Program-made: the position numbers and the translations under genes
The notes under the pieces: model-generated
Databases searched by the model: none
What the model saw: only the letters and a program-made list of their open reading frames with translations
Told to the model about the DNA's origin: nothing
Shown here: positions 16,447 to 23,906 of the stretch, piece by piece
Layout: every line of letters starts with the position of its first letter
How positions within the stretch are numbered: position 1 is the first letter of the stretch
Source: Micromonospora chokoriensis
GTDB lineage: Bacteria; Actinomycetota; Actinomycetes; Mycobacteriales; Micromonosporaceae
NCBI RefSeq assembly: GCF_900091505.1
Contig: NZ_LT607409.1
Location: 3,472,001 to 3,536,000, forward strand
DNA length: 64,000 nucleotides
Direction of reading: 5' to 3'

Positions 16447-18840
16447 TTACTGGGGGGAGCGGTTGGCGCGGGCGCGGGTCAGGGGGGACGGGTGGACGGA
16501 CCAGAGCAGACGGCGCCACCACGGGCGGGCGGCACGCAGCGTCGTCACGTAGGCGGTGGCCACCTCGGCCGCCCGGGCCGCCTGGTCCGGGGTTGCGGCA
16601 GCGGGGGCGAAGCCCACCTGATTCAACAGGGCCGCCAGTTCGTCCACGGCCGACGTGGCGTCGGCCGGACCGCTGCTGGTCTGGGCGCTGCCGGCTGGGC
16701 CGCCGCTGGCTGGGCCGCTGGCCGGCGGGCCGTCTCCGGTGACGGCGGCTCGGGCGTCGGCGAGGGCCTGGCGGGCGTGCCCGGCCACCTCGGTGGCGGC
16801 CAGGTCGTCGCCGACCGGTCGGCCCGCCAGGCGCAGCGCGTCGGTGACCTCCTGCCAGGCCCCGGCGATACGCCGGCCCGGGTCACCCTGGACGAGTCGA
16901 CTCCGGGTCAACGAGCGGCGCATCGCCACCAGGGTGAGCAGGAGCGCCCCCACCAGCAGCACCAGGCCGCCGCTGCCCCCGGCGACCAGCACCGGCGTGG
17001 ACAGCCCACCCCGTCCGGGCGACCCGTCCGGGGCGGCCACCGGCTCCGGCGACGCGGACGGCTCCACTGTGGGCGCCGGGGCCTCCGACGGCGGCGGATC
17101 ATCAGGCGTCGGTCGGAAATCCTCCTCCACCGGCCGCGGCTCGTTGTCCGGGCGCGGCAACGGGTCGAACGGCACCCACCCCAACCCGTCGAAGAGGACC
17201 TCCGGCCAGGCGTACGCGTCGCCGGCCAGCACCGGCCCCTGCCCGCCGGTCCGGAAACCCACCACCACCCGGGTCGGCAGCCCGGACAGCCGGCCCAGCA
17301 CCGCGAACGCCGCCGCGAACTGCTCGGACGTGCCCTCCTGGCCGCCGCCGTTGCGCGGTCCGAAGAGGAAGAAACCCAGATTCGGGTACGCGTGCCCGCT
17401 CGGCGCGTCCGCCACCACCCGGTAGTGCTCGGCCAGGAACTGCTCGATCGCCAACGCCCGTGCGAACGGTGCGCCGTTCTCCTCGGCGAGTTGCGCGGCC
17501 AGCCTGCGCATCGGGTCGGGCACCCCGTCGGCGACCCGCAACACCCGGGCTACCTCGTCACCGGCGGGCACGTTGGCGGTGCCCAACAGGTTGGAGTCGG
17601 GGTGCTCCTCGGCGGAGGTCACCTCGTACCGCAGCCCCGGCGTCAACCCCTCGGGCCGGATCAGGGTCCCGCTCTCCGGGTCGTACGCCACCCGCGCGCC
17701 GCTGACCTCCCGGGGCGTCGCCACGGCGGGGAGGAGCCGACCGCTCAACTCCGCCACGGTGATCTGCTGGCGGACCGTGCCGACCGTGCTGGCCTCGGGT
17801 GGCGTGGCGGCCGGCAGGATCCGGCCCGCGTTGCGGTACGTCGCCCCGACCCGCCAGGTCACCCCGTCGTAGTCGCTGAGCACCGCCAACCGGATCCGCA
17901 CACCGGCACCGGTGCTCGCCGCCGGCTCGGCTCCCGACTCGTCGTCGGGTGCGGCGGCGTCGGGCGGTGCGGGCGGGGCACCGTCGCGTTCCGTGCTCAC
18001 GTCGAGGAGCTTCTGCTCCGGGTGCAGCGCCCAACCGGAGATCCGGATCAGCGGGTTCTCGTCCAGCGACTGCACCTGCGGCGGCTCCACGTACCGGCGT
18101 GGGTCCACCGGTCGACCGTCGACCTGACCGGCGACGAGAGGGCCGAGCAGCGCGACCAGGCCGACCACCAGCGCCACGCCGAGCGTCGCGCTGGCGGCCA
18201 GCCGGAGTCGCACCGCCGCGCGTATCCCGGGGGCCAGGTCGGCAGCCGGAACCCCGCCGGCCGGTGCCGCGTTGCCGGGTGCGGCCAGGCCGACCGCCGC
18301 GACCGCGACGAACGCCACCGTCGGTCCGATCGCCGGCTCCGCGTTCGGGCCGACCGCGTACAGGGCGGCGGCGTAGAGCCCCGCCGCCGGCAGGTAACCC
18401 AACAACACCCGGCCGGCGCGCAGCGCCACCTCCGCACCCGCCAGCCCGGCCAGCCAGGCGGCGACCACCGGCACCAGCACCGTGTCCGGTGCGGGCTCCA
18501 CCGGGATCATCGCGGTGAGCAGCCGGGGGATGCCGTTGCGCGCGGCGTCCGTGGTGACCTCCAGCAGGCTGCCGGGAAGCTCGGCGTGGTCGGCGGCCAG
18601 CCGCAGCGACCACAGTGTCCAGCCGGCCATCGCGGCCACCGAGACCGGTGCCACCAGCCAGGACGGCAGCCGGCGGGCGGCGACACTGACCAGCACCGAG
18701 CCCGCCGCCGCGCCGCCCACCAACCAGGTCAGCAGGTCACCCGCGTACACCCGGCCCAGCGCCACCCCGGCGAGCACGGTCAGCCCGATCAACGCCGCCG
18801 GGACGACGGCCGCCCGCAGCACCCGCACGACGTGCGTCAC
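16447..18840 (-). CDS. TgpA-type DUF3488/transglutaminase-like membrane protein, catalytic residues replaced
   Basis: 797 residues: several N-terminal membrane helices (DUF3488-like), an extracytoplasmic transglutaminase-like domain (about 430-570), one further helix and a C-terminal DUF4129-like tail. In active relatives the motif is G-x-C-E-Q-F-A and a later H-A-W; here they read GTSEQFAAAF (Ser505) and DAYAWPEVLF (Tyr543), so Cys and His are both lost while the Asp-containing WVPFDP remains. It is probably a non-catalytic binding or scaffold protein. The GTG start overlaps the DUF58 stop (GTGA). It is the last gene of the FN3-MoxR-DUF58 operon. Confidence 0.9.
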   Translation of the reverse strand: MTHVVRVLRAAVVPAALIGLTVLAGVALGRVYAGDLLTWLVGGAAAGSVLVSVAARRLPSWLVAPVSVAAMAGWTLWSLRLAADHAELPGSLLEVTTDAARNGIPRLLTAMIPVEPAPDTVLVPVVAAWLAGLAGAEVALRAGRVLLGYLPAAGLYAAALYAVGPNAEPAIGPTVAFVAVAAVGLAAPGNAAPAGGVPAADLAPGIRAAVRLRLAASATLGVALVVGLVALLGPLVAGQVDGRPVDPRRYVEPPQVQSLDENPLIRISGWALHPEQKLLDVSTERDGAPPAPPDAAAPDDESGAEPAASTGAGVRIRLAVLSDYDGVTWRVGATYRNAGRILPAATPPEASTVGTVRQQITVAELSGRLLPAVATPREVSGARVAYDPESGTLIRPEGLTPGLRYEVTSAEEHPDSNLLGTANVPAGDEVARVLRVADGVPDPMRRLAAQLAEENGAPFARALAIEQFLAEHYRVVADAPSGHAYPNLGFFLFGPRNGGGQEGTSEQFAAAFAVLGRLSGLPTRVVVGFRTGGQGPVLAGDAYAWPEVLFDGLGWVPFDPLPRPDNEPRPVEEDFRPTPDDPPPSEAPAPTVEPSASPEPVAAPDGSPGRGGLSTPVLVAGGSGGLVLLVGALLLTLVAMRRSLTRSRLVQGDPGRRIAGAWQEVTDALRLAGRPVGDDLAATEVAGHARQALADARAAVTGDGPPASGPASGGPAGSAQTSSGPADATSAVDELAALLNQVGFAPAAATPDQAARAAEVATAYVTTLRAARPWWRRLLWSVHPSPLTRARANRSPQ

Positions 18841-19997
18841 CACCGGCGTACCCCGTCCCACTCGGCGGCGAACTGCGCGCCGTCCGCCGCGTCGAGGACC
18901 ACCAGGCCGGCGGCGCCCGGCGGCGTCGGCTCGGCCGCGCCGAACACAGCGACCACCACCGAGGGGTACGCCCCGCGCAGCGCGCCGACGTGCCCCAGCT
19001 CGTCTCGGCCACCCGGCCCGGTCAGGAAGATCAACGTGTCGCCGAGCCGGTCCTGTCGCAGTCGGGTCGTCGCCGCGCGTGCCGCGTTGTCGTCGTCGGA
19101 CAGGTCGGCGGCGGCCAGCCGGTCCAGCGGCCCGAGGGCGGGGCCTGTCTGCGCCTCCTGGTCGGGCTCGGCGGCCACGAACAGCAACACCACCGGCAGG
19201 TCCGTGCGGTGCGCGGCGGTCACCACCGACGCCGCCGCCTCGCATGCCGACTCGAACGACTCCGCCACCCCGCCGACGCGCCGCGGGTGCGCGGCGACCC
19301 GGTTGTCCAGCAGGACGACCAGGCGGGGGAGGCTGGTGTCCACGTTCTCCCGCACCATCAGCTCACCGACCCGGGCGCTGGTCCGCCAGTGCACCCGGCG
19401 CAGCTCGTCGCCGACCACGTACTCCCGCAGCGAGTCGAAGGTGATCGACCCGTGCGGCACCCCGTCCACCCGGCCGTCGAGGCTGCGCCCCGCGCCGGTG
19501 GGCACCGCCGTCAGCGGATGGATCCGGGGGTACACCCAGACCGGCACCACCGCGCCGTACGGGCGGGCCAACGCCACCAGGCCCAGCGGGTCGCGCCGGG
19601 TGACCCGCAGCGGCCCGACCGGCACCACTCCCCGTCGGTGGGTCGGCACCTCGTAGCGGACCTCGGTGTCCCGCCCCGGCCGCAGGCGTAGCACCGGAAC
19701 CGGCACCGTGCGCTCGCCGCACCGGTCCTCCGCCAGCAGGTTCGCCGACCGCAGCCGGCCGGCGTTGCGCACTGTCACCGTCATGCTCGCCGACTCGCCG
19801 CGCGCCACCCGGTCCGGGTCGGCGTGCCGGGTCACCGTCAACCGGGGCCGCCAGGCCGCGACCAGCGCCGCGTAGCCCACCGCCGCGCCGGCCGCCGCAC
19901 CGAGCAGCGTCAACTCGGGGTACGCGAACCGGAAACCCGCACCCACCAGCACGACGGCGGCGACGAGCAGCCCGATCCCACGGGCGGTGATCCCCAT
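18837..19997 (-). CDS. DUF58 domain protein
   Basis: 386 residues. Two N-terminal membrane helices (GIGLLVAAVVLVGAGF and the next) precede a beta-rich part. The DUF58 core follows with GSITFDSLREYVVGDELRRVHWRTSAR, then a vWA-like region (LPRLVVLLDNR). DUF58 proteins are encoded with MoxR AAA ATPases and are thought to be assembly or maturation partners of membrane complexes. The start is the ATG at 19997, 15 nt after the moxR stop. Confidence 0.9.
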   Translation of the reverse strand: MGITARGIGLLVAAVVLVGAGFRFAYPELTLLGAAAGAAVGYAALVAAWRPRLTVTRHADPDRVARGESASMTVTVRNAGRLRSANLLAEDRCGERTVPVPVLRLRPGRDTEVRYEVPTHRRGVVPVGPLRVTRRDPLGLVALARPYGAVVPVWVYPRIHPLTAVPTGAGRSLDGRVDGVPHGSITFDSLREYVVGDELRRVHWRTSARVGELMVRENVDTSLPRLVVLLDNRVAAHPRRVGGVAESFESACEAAASVVTAAHRTDLPVVLLFVAAEPDQEAQTGPALGPLDRLAAADLSDDDNAARAATTRLRQDRLGDTLIFLTGPGGRDELGHVGALRGAYPSVVVAVFGAAEPTPPGAAGLVVLDAADGAQFAAEWDGVRRW

Positions 19998-20011
19998 GCC
20001 GCTGCTGCCGG

Positions 20012-21007
20012 TCAGCCCTGCACCGGAGCGGGCTGCCCCGACGGCAGCGGCACCGGCACCGACGCGATGGCCTGGCGCAGCACCTCCCCGGCGGTCAACC
20101 CGCGTACCTGGGCGTCGGGGGTGAGCAGCAGCCGGTGCGCGAACACCGCCTCGGAGAGCGCCTTGAGGTCCTCCGGCATGATCCAACCTCGCCCGTCGAT
20201 CAGCGCGTACGCGCACGCCGCCCTGGTCAACGCGATCACACCCCGGGGGCTGACCCCGACGCGCACCTGCGGGTGGGTACGGGTCGCGGCGGCCAGCCGG
20301 ACCGCGTACGCGTACAGCGGCTCGGCGATGTGCACCCGGCGGGCCATCCGGACCATCTCCCCGACGGTGGCGGTGTCGGTGACCGGGGCGAGCGCCTCGG
20401 GCGAACGCACCGTCGCGCCGCGCAGCACCTCCACCTCGACCGCCTCGTCCGGGTAGCCGACGGACAACTTCACCAGGAACCGGTCCAACTGTGCCTCGGG
20501 AAGCCGGTAGGTGCCGTCCATCTCCACCGGGTTCTGCGTCGCCACCACCAGGAACGGCGACGGCACCGGGTGCCGGACGCCGTCCACAGTGACGGTGCGT
20601 TCCTCCATGACCTCCAGCAGCGCCGACTGGGTCTTCGGCGACGCCCGGTTGATCTCGTCGGCGATGACGATGTTGGCGAAGACCGGCCCCGGGTGGAACT
20701 CGAAGTCCCGAGTCGCCTGGTTGAAGATCGTCACGCCGGACACGTCCGACGGGAGCAGGTCGGGCGTGAACTGGATGCGCCGCCACTCACCCTTCACCGT
20801 GGCGGCGATGGCCCGGGCCAGGGTCGTCTTACCGACCCCGGGCACGTCCTCCAGGAGCACGTGACCCTGCGCGAAGAGCGCGGTCAGCGCCAGCCGCACC
20901 ACCTGCGGCTTGCCGAGCACCACCGCGTTGACGTTCTCGGCCAGCCGGGCGGCCAGGGCCGCGAAGCCCTGCACCTCCGGCTGGGTGAGTGGCTCGTGGG
21001 TGTTCAC
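20012..21007 (-). CDS. MoxR family AAA ATPase
   Basis: 331 residues. Walker A is EDVPGVGKTTLARA, Walker B is IADEINRASPKTQSALLEVMEE, and sensor 1 is VVATQNPVEMDGTYRLPEAQLDRF. MoxR ATPases remodel or activate partner proteins, usually with vWA/DUF58 proteins as here. The gene is 27 nt downstream of the FN3 gene and 15 nt upstream of DUF58, on the same strand. Confidence 0.95.
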   Translation of the reverse strand: MNTHEPLTQPEVQGFAALAARLAENVNAVVLGKPQVVRLALTALFAQGHVLLEDVPGVGKTTLARAIAATVKGEWRRIQFTPDLLPSDVSGVTIFNQATRDFEFHPGPVFANIVIADEINRASPKTQSALLEVMEERTVTVDGVRHPVPSPFLVVATQNPVEMDGTYRLPEAQLDRFLVKLSVGYPDEAVEVEVLRGATVRSPEALAPVTDTATVGEMVRMARRVHIAEPLYAYAVRLAAATRTHPQVRVGVSPRGVIALTRAACAYALIDGRGWIMPEDLKALSEAVFAHRLLLTPDAQVRGLTAGEVLRQAIASVPVPLPSGQPAPVQG

Positions 21008-21034
21008 GGTCGGTGGTGCTCCTCGGCTGGTGGT

Positions 21035-23659
21035 TCAGCAGGTGGGCAGGACCTTGATGTCATCGCCGCCCTCCAGGTTGAGCCAGGCCCACGGGATGTA
21101 GTTCTTTCCCTTGAACTCGACCCGCACCCACCAGTTGCTCTGCTTCTGGTTGTTGTAGATCCACGAGTCGACGTTCTCGCCCGACTTCTTGCAGTACGCC
21201 TTCAACCGGGTGCCGGGCTTCGCCCAGCCGGCCTGCTGGTCGTTGTCCTGCCGGGTGACCTTGAAGACCTCGTTGCCGTTGCGGCCGTCGACCTCCTTGT
21301 CGCAGTAGGTCCGCTGGTCACCGTCAGGCCCGTTGTTGCAGGTCGCGGTCCCGTACAGCGGCTGGGTCTCCTGGGCCTTCTGCGCGGTGCCCTTACCGGC
21401 GGCGTTGGTGGCCGTCACCGTGAACGTGTACTCCGTTCCCGGCGTCAGGCCCGCCATCGTGATGCTGGAACAGGCCCCGGCCTTCGCCGGTTCGCCCGCC
21501 GTGCTCAACGTGCAGGTGGCCTGACCGCCGCCCGCGTCCACTGTGAACGTGACAGTCGCCCCGGTGGCGGTCGACGACGAACCGGTCACCGTGACCCGTG
21601 GCTCGGCGACCGTGCGGGCGGTGGCGGTGGCCTCCGGGCCCGGCCCCGCCTCGTTGACCGCCTTCACCTTCACCGTGACGTTCTGGCCGTTGCCCAGCCC
21701 GGTGACAGTCGTGCGGGTGTCGGTCACCTCACTGGTGCGCCCACCGACATCTACCAGGTACTTCGTCACCGGCCGGCCGTTCGCCTCGGCCGGCGCCCAC
21801 TGCACCGTCACCGCGCCCGGCTGGTTGGCGACGGTGCCGGCCCGCAGGTTCAGCGGCCGACCCGGCGCCGCGAAGGGCACCACCGTGTTGCTCACCGGTG
21901 AGGCCGCCGACCCGGCGCCCTTGCTGTTGACCGCCACCACGGTGAACGCGTACTGGGTGCCGTACTCCAGCTCACCGGCCGGCACCACCAGCTCCGTCTT
22001 GGTCGACTCGCCGGCCGGGGCGTTCGTCCCCGCCGAACTGGCCGTCACCGCGTACCTCGCGATGGTGTTGCCCTGCCCGTTCGCGGCCGGCCACTTCACC
22101 AGCACCGTGCCGTCGGGTCGTTCCTGGGCGGTGACGCTCGCCGGCGGGTCGGGCACCGCGGCGGTCGGGGTCACCGGGTTGCTGTTGCGCGGCGGACCGT
22201 CGCCCTTGGCGTTCACGGCGTGCACCGCGAACCGGTACGTCTCGCCGTTGGTCAGACCCTTGACCTCCACCGCACGCTGGTTCGCGCCCACCTCCACACG
22301 CTTCCCGGCACCCTCCACCACGTACTTGATGATCTCGGCGCCGTTGGCGGCCGCCGGTCGCCAGCTCACCCGGGCCTGCGCGTTGCCGGCCGAGGCGGTC
22401 ACGCTGCGCGGGGCACTCGGCTTCCCCACCCGGGGCTTCTTCGGCGGGGGAGGCGGCGCGGCCACCGGTGGCGGGTCGCCGCCGAGCACGTCGTTGGCGT
22501 ACTTGTCGACCTCGCGCACCTGGTGCTTGTCGTCCACCACCCGGGCGGTCGCCGCGTCGGGGGAGTTGATGAACAGGTGGTTCTCCCGGACCTCCAGCTC
22601 CAGCGGCCCGTTCGCCCGCCCGCCGATGGTCTCGACCAGCTGACCGCCCCCGTCGAAGGCGTAGATCGTGCCGGTGGACTCGTCGGCGCAGTAAAACCGG
22701 TCCGCCCAGGCCACCGCGGCGCTGAGCCGATCCCCCTCGCCCGGCACCGTGAACGCCTTCTCCTCCCCACCGTCACCCACCACCAGCACCCGCCGTTCGG
22801 CGGGCACGGTGACCGGAACCCGGGGGCCACTGGTGCGCGCTGGCAGCGCGGCCGGGCCGGACAGCGTCAACGGGGTCGGGGTCACCTTGCCCCGCTGCAC
22901 GCGCACCAGCTTGCCGGCCGTGCGGTCGAGCACCGCCACCCCGTCGTCCAGGGTGGAGACCACCAGCTCGTGGCTCGCCTCGGCCACGTCGTACGACTCG
23001 ACGCGCTCCGGCTTGATCCCGCCACCGTCGGGCGCGGCCGAGGCCGGCGCGGACGGCAGCTTGGCGGCGGTGATCGCCGAGACCGTGCCCTCGCTGGGCA
23101 CCGCGACCCAGAGCCGCCCCTCGCCGTCGAAGGTGCCGCCGGCGATGCCCGGGGGATAGCGCACCGGCTCGCCGACCGGGGCCAGCGACCGTGGGTCGAG
23201 CTGCCGCACGATGCCCTGCACGGCGTCGACCACGAACGCCGAGTCTTCGTGCAGGGCGACACTCACGCCCAGACCGGGCGTCGTCTTGGTGGTCGCGGTG
23301 AGCTGCAGGGTCGCCAGGTCCAGGGAGCTGACCTGCCCCGTCTGAAGGTCCCGCAGGATCAGCAGCCGGTCGGTCTGGGTGACCTGCATCGGGTGACGGT
23401 TGGCACCGGGAATCTCGGTGCGGGTGTCCACCCGGGCGGTCACCCCGTTGACCCGCGCCAGCTCACTGCGCGCCGTGCTCCACAGCCAGGAACTCGCGTC
23501 GTAGTTGGCCACCGCGTTGTCGGCCGCGCCCAACCCGAGAACCGTCAACCCCATGGCGGCCAGCAGAGCGGTCACCGTGCCGACAGTCACCAGCCCGCCG
23601 CGAAGCCGGGACCGGGAGCGGGGGGCGTCAGTCCGTACGGCGTCGTCGATGCTGGCCAC
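21035..23659 (-). CDS. Membrane-anchored beta-propeller-like / fibronectin type III protein
   Basis: 874 residues. A short basic cytoplasmic N-terminus and one membrane helix (GGLVTVGTVTALLAAMGLTV) are followed by a roughly 350-residue repeat region with propeller-like blades (LDLATLQLTATT, FDGEGRLWVAVPSEG). At least four FN3-type modules follow (NGETYRFAVHAVNAKGDG, YGTQYAFTVVAVNSKGAG, GLGNGQNVTVKVKAVNEAG, GTEYTFTVTATNAAGKG). A Cys-containing SH3-like C-terminus ends it. The GTG at 23659 has a GGAGG site 9 nt upstream; an ATG at 23734 is an alternative. It heads the MoxR-DUF58-transglutaminase operon and is probably the exported client or sensor of that complex. Confidence 0.8.
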   Translation of the reverse strand: MASIDDAVRTDAPRSRSRLRGGLVTVGTVTALLAAMGLTVLGLGAADNAVANYDASSWLWSTARSELARVNGVTARVDTRTEIPGANRHPMQVTQTDRLLILRDLQTGQVSSLDLATLQLTATTKTTPGLGVSVALHEDSAFVVDAVQGIVRQLDPRSLAPVGEPVRYPPGIAGGTFDGEGRLWVAVPSEGTVSAITAAKLPSAPASAAPDGGGIKPERVESYDVAEASHELVVSTLDDGVAVLDRTAGKLVRVQRGKVTPTPLTLSGPAALPARTSGPRVPVTVPAERRVLVVGDGGEEKAFTVPGEGDRLSAAVAWADRFYCADESTGTIYAFDGGGQLVETIGGRANGPLELEVRENHLFINSPDAATARVVDDKHQVREVDKYANDVLGGDPPPVAAPPPPPKKPRVGKPSAPRSVTASAGNAQARVSWRPAAANGAEIIKYVVEGAGKRVEVGANQRAVEVKGLTNGETYRFAVHAVNAKGDGPPRNSNPVTPTAAVPDPPASVTAQERPDGTVLVKWPAANGQGNTIARYAVTASSAGTNAPAGESTKTELVVPAGELEYGTQYAFTVVAVNSKGAGSAASPVSNTVVPFAAPGRPLNLRAGTVANQPGAVTVQWAPAEANGRPVTKYLVDVGGRTSEVTDTRTTVTGLGNGQNVTVKVKAVNEAGPGPEATATARTVAEPRVTVTGSSSTATGATVTFTVDAGGGQATCTLSTAGEPAKAGACSSITMAGLTPGTEYTFTVTATNAAGKGTAQKAQETQPLYGTATCNNGPDGDQRTYCDKEVDGRNGNEVFKVTRQDNDQQAGWAKPGTRLKAYCKKSGENVDSWIYNNQKQSNWWVRVEFKGKNYIPWAWLNLEGGDDIKVLPTC

Positions 23660-23810
23660 AGCCGGCTGCCTCCCCTGAGTCGTGGCAGGTGGCGCGCCTC
23701 GCGGCAACCCCTCCCCTGAGCCGGGTGCCATCATAAGGCGCTGCTGGTGGCGGGGGAACCCGCACGGTCACCCCTGTGGATACCGAGCGTGTGCGTTGTG
23801 GACGCCCAGC

Positions 23811-23906
23811 TCAGCCCGGCTCACGTTCCGGTCAGCCCGGCTCACGTCCGGATTCGGCCCGGCTGCCGCTCCGGTTCGGCCTGGCTCACGCTCCGATTCA
23901 GCTCGG
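23811..23906. repeat. Imperfect tandem repeat, four units of 21-22 bp
   Basis: Units begin at 23811, 23832, 23853 and 23875 with the core TCAGCCCGGCTCACG, decaying rightwards. The array fills the gap between two minus-strand genes and runs into the last codons of the TPR gene. Confidence 0.6.
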
